A DNA stretch of 64,000 nucleotides, from positions 3,588,001 through 3,652,000 of the forward strand of contig NZ_CP008852.1 of NCBI RefSeq assembly GCF_000725345.1, read 5' to 3'. The stretch is from Pelosinus sp. UFO1. GTDB taxonomy: Bacteria; Bacillota; Negativicutes; DSM-13327. A model generated the notes under the pieces. That model had not been told where the DNA came from. It saw only the letters and a program-made list of their open reading frames with translations, and did not search any database. Each line of letters opens with the position of its first letter. Position 1 is the first letter of the stretch. Below, piece by piece: positions 14,710-23,900 of this stretch. The translations under genes and the position numbers were made by a program.

Positions 14710-16227
14710 ATGGGGATGGATAAATCGAGAATACCATCACACACATCCACAAATAATGCAAGCCCACAAGTGTGGAGCTTCGTTTCTGCCCCCGCCTTGC
14801 ATCCTATGAAGGTTACAGTAAATGTGAATAAACCAGGAACAGCTTCCGGCTTACTATTCGTTGCACCATATACTTCGTATGAGTCAACTATGATTGGGCA
14901 AACAGGCGCACTGATCATGGATCAGGCTGGTAACCCAGTCTGGTTTAGACCGCTCGATAGTATATATAAACAAAATACGGACTTTAGAGTACAATCCTAC
15001 AAAGGAAAACCAGTTCTTACCATGTGGCAAGGAACGATATCAGGAACTCAGTCTGCAAATCCTAATCTTCCAGCAGGGGATCCTGAGCCTGGTTCTTATT
15101 TCCAAATCATAAATCAGAATTATAAAGTTATTAAGAAACTTACTGCCCAAAAGGGGTTCACTGCTGATGTTCACGAGTTTACTATTACAAAACAAAATAC
15201 TGCTTTATTTACTGCTGTGAAACAAGTGCCGGCAGATCTAACACCGTATGGGGGTCCAGAAGATGGATATTTTGATAATTACTCCATTCAAGAAGTCGAT
15301 CTCAAAACAGGCCAGCTTCTTTTCTTTTGGAATGTACTTGCTCATGTTGATCCGGCCGACTCGATGTTACCCGCGTCATCTGCAACAAGTTCGAATAATA
15401 TTTGGGACTGTTTCCACGTGAATTCAGTTGAAGAGGGGCCAAACAATACACTCCTAATTAGCATGCGTAACATGTGGGCCATTTATAATATTGACAAAGA
15501 AACGGGAAATATAAATTGGCAACTTGGTGGAAAGCAAAGTGATTTTACTTTTGGTCCAAAAGCTACATTTTCTTGGCAACATAATGCGCGTTATAGACCT
15601 GGAACTAGGATAAGTATGTTTGATGATGCTTGTTGTGCTTCTTCAAGCTCTCCGCCTGAGGGCCAAGCACATGGTTTAATCCTTCAGCTCAATTTCCAAA
15701 ACATGACTGCAAATGTAGATCGAACATATTATCATGATCCAACGCTATATGTTGCAAGTCAAGGAAATGTTCAAAAACTATCTAATGGAAATCAATTCGT
15801 TGGATGGGGACAGGAACCATATCTTTCTGAATTTGCAAATGCCGGTAATACCGCAGAAGATCCTTCATTGAATTTTTTATATGATATGCAGTTTCCTAAT
15901 CAAAATATTTCTTATAGGGCGTTTAAGAATAAATGGGTAGGTTTGCCGTGTTATCCACCCAGTATTGCTGTAGATCTATCATGTGAAGATACGGCGATTG
16001 TTTATGCGTCATGGAACGGTTCAACTGAAACTGTCGCTTGGCAGGTACTAGCTGGTCCAACACCTAATAGATTGTCAGTGGTGGTAAATAGCACCCCTCG
16101 CATCGGATTTGAGACAGATATTTGTGTTAATTCAGATGGGCCATATTTTCAGGTCAATGCATTGAATTATTGTGGTGAAGTTATTGGTACGTCAGGGATT
16201 GCTTACTTGTGTGAACGGCAGTGTTAA
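14710..16227 (+). CDS. Arylsulfotransferase (ASST)-like protein
   Basis: A protein of about 505 residues resembling the Arylsulfotran_2 group: repeated beta-propeller blades and the motif NNIWDCFHVNSVEE, which contains the conserved His, then WQLGGKQSDF and WQHNAR, ending in an immunoglobulin-like, Cys-containing C-terminal region (about 410-505). PAPS-independent arylsulfotransferases move sulfate between phenols, usually in the periplasm. No signal peptide is visible here. The ATG at 14710 has AGGA at a good distance; another ATG lies two codons upstream. It probably shares a transcript with the lipases about 80 bp upstream. Enzyme activity is inferred. Confidence 0.75.
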   Translation: MGMDKSRIPSHTSTNNASPQVWSFVSAPALHPMKVTVNVNKPGTASGLLFVAPYTSYESTMIGQTGALIMDQAGNPVWFRPLDSIYKQNTDFRVQSYKGKPVLTMWQGTISGTQSANPNLPAGDPEPGSYFQIINQNYKVIKKLTAQKGFTADVHEFTITKQNTALFTAVKQVPADLTPYGGPEDGYFDNYSIQEVDLKTGQLLFFWNVLAHVDPADSMLPASSATSSNNIWDCFHVNSVEEGPNNTLLISMRNMWAIYNIDKETGNINWQLGGKQSDFTFGPKATFSWQHNARYRPGTRISMFDDACCASSSSPPEGQAHGLILQLNFQNMTANVDRTYYHDPTLYVASQGNVQKLSNGNQFVGWGQEPYLSEFANAGNTAEDPSLNFLYDMQFPNQNISYRAFKNKWVGLPCYPPSIAVDLSCEDTAIVYASWNGSTETVAWQVLAGPTPNRLSVVVNSTPRIGFETDICVNSDGPYFQVNALNYCGEVIGTSGIAYLCERQC

Positions 16228-16625
16228 AATCCTCAATAACGGCACTAAAAAATTCCCCACTTTCGGCATAAAATCTCTCCTTGAAGGAAAGATTTTCTCA
16301 GTAGTTTGGCTATCTCCTGCACCTTGCCAATTGTTCCCGCCGCACAATTTCTGCCTGCTTAACAATCGACCGCAATAAAAACAAAACCGAAGCCATTTAT
16401 TTAAGCTTCGGATATTTTGATTATTAGCATTTTGATGGGCTGCTTCCTTAGCTTTTATTTCTTCTTCTATTGCTTGTTCTCCACTCCTAATAGCTCCCCC
16501 TTACCATAGAACCAACTTCACCCATAATCACGTCACTCCAATGTCCTATTTAAGAACTATTTACAAAATTGATTTACATGAACATGGCACGACATGTTCA
16601 TTACAGAGTGTCAAAATCAAGGTTT
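16228..16625. other. Convergent intergenic region
   Basis: About 400 bp between the ends of convergent transcripts. It contains a minus-strand terminator (16387-16412) and a 7-bp perfect inverted pair GAACATG/CATGTTC near 16580. A minus-strand frame with a zinc-ribbon-like string was examined and rejected. Confidence 0.5.
16387..16412 (-). terminator. Terminator of the pfkB-glycosyltransferase transcript
   Basis: CCGAAGC pairs with GCTTCGG; on the minus strand the stem is followed by TTTTGTTTTT. It lies about 215 bp beyond the glycosyltransferase stop. Confidence 0.6.
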
Positions 16626-17813
16626 TCATTGAAGAACCGCCTCTCGGGCAACGAGTTTTTCTGCTAGTGAAGCAGCTACCTCGGCACCGCCATATTTTTC
16701 CCCTAGGGACTTTAGTTTTTGGGCTTGTTCTCGATAGCTAGGATCAGTTACTATGGCATGGACTGCATCAGCCAACATTTGCGGGGTTAGCGTCTTCTTG
16801 TCCAGAACAATTCCCGCACCGCTTTGTGCCAGCACGGCTGCGTTATCCTCCTGCTCACCTATGGAAGGTATTACCACCGCTGGTGTACCACAAGCCAAGC
16901 AAGTCATCAGTGTAGACGATCCACCGTGAAAAACAGTTACATCACTGGCCTTAATCATCTCAGTCCCCGGCACGAATCCTCGAATGGCAACATTGTTAGG
17001 TGGGTTGAATGATTTTATCTTGTCCGGCGATATAGCTATGCCCGTAGCGACAACTCCCGTCAACCATGGCAACATCTTTAGACTCTCTAGGACAAGCTGC
17101 AGGAACTGTTCACCAATAAGCGACGAACCACCTCCTATGGTCACATACACCATTGTTTTATTGCCAGCGCCGATATGTTTTTCCTTAAGTGTCTCCCGTG
17201 ACGGCATCTCGTTAGGGCTTTCGTTTAACAGTGGTCCTGTAAAATATATCTTATCTTGCAAGGCCTCATAATTCTCCCATTGATCCCCGAAGCTAACTCC
17301 GCCGCTTATTTCTGGCATCCCCTCAAGAATGATAAGATCCGCTGCCTCCTGCGAACTGTAAAGCTCGTCCTTTATGCCTTTCAGTCGCTGTGCAAACATA
17401 GCCAACGTCTTGGGACCGTGCGCTTGTAAAGCTACCAATAGGGAAGGAATGCCCAAACACTTTCCTATCTTTGAGCCGCTGATTGTGCCGCAAAGCAGAA
17501 GATCGGGCTGTTCGCGGGTAGCAGCCTTCGTTTCAATCTCACCAATTCTTGCTATCAACTGCTCCATCTTGTTGAACTGTTCTTCCTTGTGTCGCGAGTC
17601 GTTTGCTTGGTTGCCAAACGTATCGAATTGGGGCATATCGACGATTTCAATAACGTCAATACCAAAATCCTTAATAATGGGGATTAGTTGGTCACTAGCT
17701 AGAAATTTCACCTCATGCCCACGGCGTTGGAGAGCCTTAGCTATCGCTACCACGCGCATGGTCTGCCCCATGACCGTGCCCGTGCCCATCTGTGCTGTAC
17801 AGAGAACTTTCAT
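16626..17813 (-). CDS. UDP-glycosyltransferase-like protein (GT1/MGT family)
   Basis: A 395-residue GT-B enzyme. The N-terminal domain starts MKVLCTAQMGTGTVMGQTMR, a Rossmann strand with a glycine-rich loop. The C-terminal donor-binding domain has YVTIGGGSS, RGFVPGTEMI, VFHGGSSTLMTCLACGTPAV and a following Asp/Glu-rich segment, as in macrolide and other natural-product glycosyltransferases. It transfers a sugar from a nucleotide donor to a small acceptor; both are unknown. A good RBS (AAAGGAGG, 9 nt) lies inside the pfkB-like gene, so the two genes overlap by 77 bp out of frame and are likely translationally coupled. Confidence 0.85.
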   Translation of the reverse strand: MKVLCTAQMGTGTVMGQTMRVVAIAKALQRRGHEVKFLASDQLIPIIKDFGIDVIEIVDMPQFDTFGNQANDSRHKEEQFNKMEQLIARIGEIETKAATREQPDLLLCGTISGSKIGKCLGIPSLLVALQAHGPKTLAMFAQRLKGIKDELYSSQEAADLIILEGMPEISGGVSFGDQWENYEALQDKIYFTGPLLNESPNEMPSRETLKEKHIGAGNKTMVYVTIGGGSSLIGEQFLQLVLESLKMLPWLTGVVATGIAISPDKIKSFNPPNNVAIRGFVPGTEMIKASDVTVFHGGSSTLMTCLACGTPAVVIPSIGEQEDNAAVLAQSGAGIVLDKKTLTPQMLADAVHAIVTDPSYREQAQKLKSLGEKYGGAEVAASLAEKLVAREAVLQ

Positions 17814-18822
17814 ATATATGATCCTCCTTTATTTCGTGGACGACTAAATGCTCTTGGGTGAGAAACTCGTCAAGCATCGTATGGAGATAATCGCGATAGT
17901 GCTGGTTAACCACACCACGCACTTCAGTCTTTGATGGAAATTCGTTAATGCCGGAAAGTGACGCCTTTATTGAGCCGAAAGTATTGCCTAGTACTACGGC
18001 TAATAACGGATTATGCAGCTTTGCATAAGAATATATGAATCCTGCTGAAGCTGAGTCACCACACCCTACGGTATCTACTATCTTTCCAATATCCATCACC
18101 GGGACGTTTGCCCAAAATATCCGATCCTTTCGTCGCCAAGCAATTAAGGAGGATTGATCACCGAAAGTGATCCAACATGCGGATAATCCCATACTTACCA
18201 TGGCAGCTGAGTAATGTGCATAATCTTCATGTTTTTCCAACAAACGTCCCGCAGCCCACTGCGCCTCCTTGTCATTCATCTTCAAAAAGTCAATGTTTTC
18301 CAGCCACTCTTCAGCGTGTTCCCAGTCTTTCTTGTAGCGGTTACCGTTTTTATCAAGACCAGTTATCAGCCCGTGAACATCCAGAAAGATCTTTGCCCGA
18401 GAAGTTTCGCGAAATTTTCTTATACAATCAAGGGGTATATCAGTTTCGTTCAGCGGCATCAATATAAGATAATCACAATCCGCCAGCAAATTCAGTTCTG
18501 CTGGCGAAACTGGTGTCATCGTGCGCATCTGATGGCTAATTCGTTCATGATCGTTAATAAGGCTTAGTTCGATTTTCGTCCCCTTTTTACTTAATGCATC
18601 AAAAATAGGCATTCTGATATTTGGATGCTCAAGCAACTCGCGGGCTTCATCTATATCCTCCGGGGATAAATGGGATAGACATACGACACAGTCGGTCGTT
18701 CCCTCCAATAACTTTGCAAGTGCTGATACAGTATAAGCAACAGCCCCTAATTTACTTACCACCTTACCATCTGGTGATACCATCCGGTCTCTCGATATCG
18801 GCCCTACAATGCCAACCTTCAT
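17737..18822 (-). CDS. PfkB-family carbohydrate/nucleoside kinase with His-rich tail
   Basis: A 361-residue ribokinase-like kinase. It starts MKVGIVGPISRDRM, has a substrate-lid region, and the PfkB signature DTVGCGDSASAGF near residue 263 with the catalytic Asp and anion hole. It phosphorylates a sugar, nucleoside or related alcohol using ATP. The C-terminus extends beyond the usual fold into a Gly-His stretch, DGHGHGHGADHARG, encoded in the region that overlaps the start of the glycosyltransferase gene. The RBS is AGGGAATAAG. With the downstream glycosyltransferase it could make or modify a glycosylated metabolite. Confidence 0.8.
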   Translation of the reverse strand: MKVGIVGPISRDRMVSPDGKVVSKLGAVAYTVSALAKLLEGTTDCVVCLSHLSPEDIDEARELLEHPNIRMPIFDALSKKGTKIELSLINDHERISHQMRTMTPVSPAELNLLADCDYLILMPLNETDIPLDCIRKFRETSRAKIFLDVHGLITGLDKNGNRYKKDWEHAEEWLENIDFLKMNDKEAQWAAGRLLEKHEDYAHYSAAMVSMGLSACWITFGDQSSLIAWRRKDRIFWANVPVMDIGKIVDTVGCGDSASAGFIYSYAKLHNPLLAVVLGNTFGSIKASLSGINEFPSKTEVRGVVNQHYRDYLHTMLDEFLTQEHLVVHEIKEDHIYESSLYSTDGHGHGHGADHARGSDS

Positions 18823-19266
18823 CTTATTCCCTGCCTAAATAGATATAATCGTATTATTTCCCAAAAATCAATAATCAAACATTAATTATCGTGTCCTTCC
18901 TGAGGTTGAGTTCTTTAATAAAATTATGGGAATCTCAGCTTAATATTCTAGTAAAGATAGGGGTATCTTTGACTGTGTACGATTTTCGCACCAGAACGTT
19001 TTTTTTTAATATAGACTTTTTCAGTGGTTTCGAACCATCCCACTGTGTCTTCTTTTATTAAAATGAAAACTATTCAGCATACTATTGACCCATCTTACCC
19101 ATAATATTCTTAATGATAACGGAAGCCAGCATAAGTTCGATCTTTTCTTCATTAGTAAAGGAATCAATACTTTTAGTTAGCTGTTGCTTAGAAGCCACTA
19201 GTTCGGCCGAAAGTTGCATTATACCGATATATATCCAACTTTTACCATTAAAAGGGATGGACTCTT
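18823..19266. other. Divergent intergenic region between pfkB-like and ABC exporter genes
   Basis: About 440 bp holding promoters for both directions. The only reading frame of note is the 45-codon minus-strand frame at 19082-19219. A short TGGTTTCGAACCATCCCACTG hairpin-like trace lies near 19025. No regulator gene is adjacent. Confidence 0.4.
19082..19219 (-). CDS. Possible 45-residue protein or C-terminal fragment
   Basis: The frame encodes MQLSAELVASKQQLTKSIDS then FTNEEKIELMLASVIIKNI, a plausible amphipathic helical pair. The ribosome binding site is weak, so it may be the surviving C-terminus of a lost helical protein or regulator rather than a gene. No family recognised. Confidence 0.3.
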   Translation of the reverse strand: MQLSAELVASKQQLTKSIDSFTNEEKIELMLASVIIKNIMGKMGQ

Positions 19267-20997
19267 ATGAAATTATTTTTACGCTATATAAAACCTTATA
19301 GAATTTCAGTAATCATTCTATTGATATTTCTGGGGGGGCAGTCCGCCTGTGAAATCATGATTCCAACCTTGCTGGCCACCATGATCAATGATGGTGTTTC
19401 CTCTGGCAATCAATACCTTATTATGACGATAGGACTGCAAATGGTATTGGCGGCCGTTGTAGCTATATTATGTGCTATTGCGGCTAGCTATTTGGCTGCC
19501 AGAACATCTACAAAACTCAGCGCAGGCCTGAGGGAACAGGTCTTTTTTAAGGTGGAAGACTTTTCCCTGCATGAGGTAGACCAAATTGGAACTTCCTCAC
19601 TGATTACAAGAACCACCAATGATATTATGCAAATACAAACCTTTATGACCTTTTTAATGAGAATTGGCGTATTTGCTCCGCTCATGACAATCAGCGGAAT
19701 TGTAATGGCGGTTATTACCGGACGCAACCTTGCGCTTACTTTGCTAGTAGTCGTTCCTGTCATGAGTATAGCTATTGTTTTAATTATTGCAAAGTCATCG
19801 AAATATTTTAAAAGTATGCAGAAAAAAATTGATGCCATTAATCGAGTATTACGCGAAAACCTGATTGGCATAAAGGTTATCCGTGCTTTTAAACGCAGTG
19901 GGTACGAAATCAAACGTTTTGACGCGGTGAATGAAGATTACACGCAGACCTCCATCACTGCACTGCAGCTGATGAGCACCCTGGTCCCTACGGTTACAAT
20001 CATCATGAATCTAACCACCATTGCAATCATTTATCTTGGTGGGAAAATGGTGTATGGAGGAACCATGAATGTTGGAAATCTTGTCGCATATGTGCAGTAT
20101 ATTACCCAGATTCTGATGTCCATTATGATGATTTCCATGATTTTTATCATGTATCCCAGGGCTGCCACCTCCTCTGAAAGAATAGCGGAGGTGCTGGACA
20201 TGAAACTTGCAGTCACAAATCCGGGTAAACTTGTCAAAGAATCCAGAGTTACAGGCACGGTCGAATTTAGAAATGTTTCCTTCAATTATCCAAATGCGGA
20301 TGATCCTGTGCTAAAAAACATTTCCTTTCAGGCGAATCCCAATGAAACCGTTGCGATTATCGGCAGCACCGGTAGCGGAAAATCCACCATCGCCAATTTG
20401 ATTCTCCGTTTTTACGATGTAACAGAAGGCGAAATATTGGTGGATGGTATTAATATTAAGGAATTTGATTTGCATACGCTTCGGAATAAAATCGGTTATG
20501 TTCCACAAAAGGGTGTTTTGTTTACCGGAACCATTGCGGAAAATCTTCGGTTCGGCAGACAGGATGCCAGTATAGAGGAAGTACGACACGCGGCTGAGGT
20601 AGCACAGGCCATGGAATTTGTGCAGGACAAGGAAAATCAATTCGATTCCATGATCTCCCAGGGTGGCGCAAATGTGTCAGGTGGGCAGAAGCAGCGTCTG
20701 GCCATTGCGCGGGCGTTAATTAAAAAGCCCGAAATCTATGTTTTTGATGACAGTTTTTCTGCACTGGATTATAAAACAGATGTTACGCTTCGCAAAGCGT
20801 TGAAAAAAGAAACGGTGGATGCCACGGTGATTATTGTGGCACAGCGTGTCAGTACCATCATGGATGCGAATAAGATTATTGTTCTGGATAACGGGATGAT
20901 TTCGGATATTGGTACTCATAAAGAACTATTAAATAGGTGCCGCGTATATCAGGAGATTGTTGAATCACAATTTAAAAAGGGAGAGCTTGGAGCATGA
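19267..20997 (+). CDS. ABC exporter half-transporter, degenerate-site subunit
   Basis: A 576-residue type I ABC exporter: a six-helix membrane domain (residues about 15-300) and an ATPase domain with Walker A GSTGSGKST, signature VSGGQKQR and Walker B VFDDS. Asp stands where the catalytic Glu normally follows, the mark of the degenerate ATP site in heterodimers such as BmrC/BmrD, LmrC/LmrD and TM287/288. The partner gene overlaps by 4 bp (ATGA). The pair exports drugs, lipids or peptides in an ATP-driven cycle. Start behind AAAAGGGATGG. No adjacent regulator; function beyond export is unknown. Confidence 0.9.
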   Translation: MKLFLRYIKPYRISVIILLIFLGGQSACEIMIPTLLATMINDGVSSGNQYLIMTIGLQMVLAAVVAILCAIAASYLAARTSTKLSAGLREQVFFKVEDFSLHEVDQIGTSSLITRTTNDIMQIQTFMTFLMRIGVFAPLMTISGIVMAVITGRNLALTLLVVVPVMSIAIVLIIAKSSKYFKSMQKKIDAINRVLRENLIGIKVIRAFKRSGYEIKRFDAVNEDYTQTSITALQLMSTLVPTVTIIMNLTTIAIIYLGGKMVYGGTMNVGNLVAYVQYITQILMSIMMISMIFIMYPRAATSSERIAEVLDMKLAVTNPGKLVKESRVTGTVEFRNVSFNYPNADDPVLKNISFQANPNETVAIIGSTGSGKSTIANLILRFYDVTEGEILVDGINIKEFDLHTLRNKIGYVPQKGVLFTGTIAENLRFGRQDASIEEVRHAAEVAQAMEFVQDKENQFDSMISQGGANVSGGQKQRLAIARALIKKPEIYVFDDSFSALDYKTDVTLRKALKKETVDATVIIVAQRVSTIMDANKIIVLDNGMISDIGTHKELLNRCRVYQEIVESQFKKGELGA

Positions 20998-22817
20998 GTA
21001 AGCATAATGACAGCAATTCAACACATTGCGGCCCTTCCTTTGGTTCGGAAAAGGCTAAAAATTTCAGTTCTTCCGCCAAGCGCTTAATTGGCTATTTATC
21101 CAAATTCAAAAGGCAATTTATTATGGTTTTGATTATGGTGATTTTAAGTACTGCATTCACAGTGACAGCACCGGAAATTCTTGGTAAAGTAACGACAGCA
21201 CTTTATCATGGAGTATCCACAGGGGTGTTTGACTGGTCTTACATCCTCCGTATTTTAAAACTGCTTGCTCTGATTTATGTCTTATCACAGGTGTTCCAGT
21301 TTGTGCAGAACTTCTTTATGGCAGAGATTACAGCGCGCACAATATATAATCTTAGAAATGATATTGACCAAAAGATCAATAAGCTACCTCTGAAATATCT
21401 GGACAGTAAAAGCCACGGTGAGATTTTAAGCCGCGTCACAAACGACATCGAAACCATCAACTCAACCATGCAGCATAGTTTAAACCAAATTCTTACCTCC
21501 CTTGCAACTGTATTGGGCATTTTGATGATGATGTTCAGTATTAACATATGGATGTCGCTCATTGCGATTGTTGTGATTCCTTTATCTCTTTTGACATCAG
21601 CAGGTGTCATCAAAGGTTCACAGAAGTATTTCGGCAGACAGCAAGCCGCCATCGGTGAAATCAACGGCCATATCGAAGAGATGTACACAGGTCACAACAT
21701 TATCAAAACCTTTAACTATGAGGAAAAATCAAAGGAGCGGTTTTCAGACATTAACAATAAAATCTATGAAAACGCGTGGCGCGCGGAGTTCTTCTCTGGA
21801 ACAATGATGCCAATGGTTTCGTTTTTCGGGAATGTTGGCTATGCCCTAATTGCCGTCGTCGGCTGTATTCTTGTAATACAGGGAAAAATACAGGTCGGGC
21901 AAATTCAGTCGTTCACCCAGTACACGAAGCAGTTTATGCAGCCTTTAAGCACCATATCCAATCTAGCCGGCACACTGCAGTCCACTATTGCTGCTGCCGA
22001 AAGGGTTTTTGCAATTTTGGATGAGGAAGAAGAGCTTCCGGACAACCTGAATGCTACGCTGAATAATAACATTCAAGGCAATGTTTCTATAGAAAATATC
22101 AGCTTTGGTTACTCAAAAGACCAGACTCTGATCAGAAATCTTACTATCGACGTAAAGAGCGGACAGACGGTTGCCGTGGTCGGTCCCACAGGCGCTGGCA
22201 AAACAACGCTGATTAATTTGCTAATGAGGTTCTACGATGTGGACAGCGGTAGTATCAAGGTGGACGGAGTTGATATAAGGGATATGAGGCGGGATGATTT
22301 GTATACGATTTTTGGAATGGTCCTACAGGATACTTGGCTGTTTCACGGTACAGTTGAAGAAAATCTGGTCTACGGCAAAGAGGGTGCGACTCATGAAGAA
22401 GTGGTCGATGCTGTCAAAACTGCTTATGCCCACCACTTTATTAAAACCCTTCCCGGCGGTTACAACATGATGCTAAACGAAGAGGCAAATAATATATCAC
22501 AAGGTCAAAAGCAGCTATTAACCATTGCACGGGCTATTATTGCCGATCCCCAAATTTTGATTTTAGATGAAGCTACAAGCTCTGTCGATACCCGGACGGA
22601 GGTACTCATTCAAAAAGCTATGAACAAGCTTATGAAGGGAAGAACCAGCTTTGTAATTGCGCACCGCCTATCTACCATTCGCGATGCGGACATCATTTTG
22701 GTTATGAACCACGGCGATGTAATCGAGCAGGGAAGTCACGAAGAATTAATGGCAAAAGGAGGATTTTACCAAAACCTTTACAACAGCCAATTTGAAAATG
22801 ATGAGGTCGTTGCATAA
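20994..22817 (+). CDS. ABC exporter half-transporter, catalytic subunit
   Basis: A 607-residue partner of the preceding gene. The N-terminal 25 residues are polar and Ser/His-rich, followed by the six-helix membrane domain and an ATPase with Walker A GPTGAGKTT, signature NISQGQKQ and a canonical Walker B with glutamate (ILILDEATSSVD). The signature change from LSGGQ to ISQGQ is common in this subunit. It supplies the consensus ATP site's catalytic Glu, complementing the degenerate subunit. Its start overlaps the upstream stop as ATGA, which indicates coupled translation. Confidence 0.9.
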   Translation: MSKHNDSNSTHCGPSFGSEKAKNFSSSAKRLIGYLSKFKRQFIMVLIMVILSTAFTVTAPEILGKVTTALYHGVSTGVFDWSYILRILKLLALIYVLSQVFQFVQNFFMAEITARTIYNLRNDIDQKINKLPLKYLDSKSHGEILSRVTNDIETINSTMQHSLNQILTSLATVLGILMMMFSINIWMSLIAIVVIPLSLLTSAGVIKGSQKYFGRQQAAIGEINGHIEEMYTGHNIIKTFNYEEKSKERFSDINNKIYENAWRAEFFSGTMMPMVSFFGNVGYALIAVVGCILVIQGKIQVGQIQSFTQYTKQFMQPLSTISNLAGTLQSTIAAAERVFAILDEEEELPDNLNATLNNNIQGNVSIENISFGYSKDQTLIRNLTIDVKSGQTVAVVGPTGAGKTTLINLLMRFYDVDSGSIKVDGVDIRDMRRDDLYTIFGMVLQDTWLFHGTVEENLVYGKEGATHEEVVDAVKTAYAHHFIKTLPGGYNMMLNEEANNISQGQKQLLTIARAIIADPQILILDEATSSVDTRTEVLIQKAMNKLMKGRTSFVIAHRLSTIRDADIILVMNHGDVIEQGSHEELMAKGGFYQNLYNSQFENDEVVA

Positions 22818-22974
22818 AGAGAAATGTCCTTGCAGAGTGCCAAATCATAAATATGAAAAACACGAGATCAGCTAACTAAACACTGAATATTTCTACAAAA
22901 GACAAGATGTTCGATTCCAATCATGTTTTAGGCAGCCTTTTTCCTGATAAGCTCAACCTACTCATCAGATGTAA

Positions 22975-23085
22975 TCAAGATTTTACCATTAAAATACAAA
23001 ACTCCTGCAAGGCTAGTTGCTTTGCAGGAGTTTGTCATTATATATTGGTTATTGGTCAGCTATTCTTATTCGGAGTCTACAATGT
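22975..23085 (+). repeat. Family C element, 3' half
   Basis: AAACTCCTGCAAGGCTAG pairs across to CTTTGCAGGAGTTTG, followed by the tail TATTCTTATTCGGAGTCTAC shared with the copies at 12.3 and 33.1 kb. The 5' GGGGACGG block is missing. It lies downstream of the ABC exporter pair. Confidence 0.65.
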
Positions 23086-23215
23086 TTTTTTGTCTTTTAT
23101 TTAACGGCGAGCCGAACCAGTCCAAATCCACCCATTTTATCTTTATATCTGCATATCACCACTTACGCAAATTACAAATCAATCCAATGACGTTTAAGAT
23201 TTACTCTACGAATTA

Positions 23216-23578
23216 TTATTTCGCTAATAATTGAGCAACTAATGCTTTATTGCTTTCTACACAATTACCGCAACCAGTGCCAACTTTCGTAACAACTTGT
23301 ACCTCTTCGAATGACTTTGCACCATTTTTGATAGCATTCACTAAATCTTGTGCAGTAACTTTAAAACATCCACATACTACTTGATTTTCATCGATTTTTT
23401 TTCTTAATAATAGTTCATCAACTAATGTTTTATTGTTTTCTACACAATTACCACAACCAGTACCAACTTTAGTAGCAGCTTGCACATCTTCAAATGACTT
23501 AGCACCATTTTTGATAGCATTATTTAAATCTTGTACAGTAACATTAAAACATCCACATACTACTTTGTTATTATCCAT
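23216..23578 (-). CDS. Tandem BFD-like [2Fe-2S] protein
   Basis: A 120-residue protein built from two nearly identical domains of about 57 residues (residues 1-58 and 60-118). Each has the bacterioferritin-associated-ferredoxin pattern: CGCF near the start and GTGCGNC about 32 residues later, giving four cysteines per domain for a [2Fe-2S] cluster. Single domains of this type occur in Bfd, NifU central domains and NirB. A free-standing double copy suggests electron storage or transfer. The internal ATG behind AGGGAGAAAATAG is chosen over a longer frame. Last gene of a MarR-controlled operon. Confidence 0.85.
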   Translation of the reverse strand: MDNNKVVCGCFNVTVQDLNNAIKNGAKSFEDVQAATKVGTGCGNCVENNKTLVDELLLRKKIDENQVVCGCFKVTAQDLVNAIKNGAKSFEEVQVVTKVGTGCGNCVESNKALVAQLLAK

Positions 23579-23696
23579 TCTATTTTCTCCCTTAAGTTTT
23601 TTTATTTTTGAAATTATTGTTTTTATCATCTTTTCTATTTCCTTCATTATGTGTAATTTATTTAGAATTTTGTATGCTAATTAAACTTCAACTTTA

Positions 23697-23885
23697 TTAA
23701 ATATTATTTAAACTTTGCAGCAAATTCTCTACATTAATTCCATGAACTCTAGCAGCTTCTTCTATACTCTCTTTTTGAGATGCAGGACATCCAATACAGC
23801 CCATACCAAAACTCATTAATATTTCTATTGCTTTAGGCCCCATATCTACGATATCCTTTATCATTGTTTTTCCATCAACTTTCAT
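23697..23885 (-). CDS. DUF1858-domain protein with redox CxxC
   Basis: A 62-residue protein with the DUF1858 pattern: TMIKDIVDMGPKAIEILMSF, then the pair C30-I-G-C33 in GMGCIGCPASQKESIEEAA and a C-terminal helix. This domain is often found beside hybrid-cluster proteins and other anaerobic nitrosative- or oxidative-stress genes, where its disulfide is thought to act in redox relay. RBS AAAGGAG. Second gene of the operon, 15 nt after the upstream stop. Confidence 0.85.
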   Translation of the reverse strand: MKVDGKTMIKDIVDMGPKAIEILMSFGMGCIGCPASQKESIEEAARVHGINVENLLQSLNNI

Positions 23886-23900
23886 ACGTACACTCCTTTA

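Noticed and set aside
16188-16497. Minus-strand frame with a zinc-ribbon-like string RFCFYCGRLLS
   Set aside because: No start codon, and it spans the hairpin terminator and the end of the convergent gene; likely spurious.
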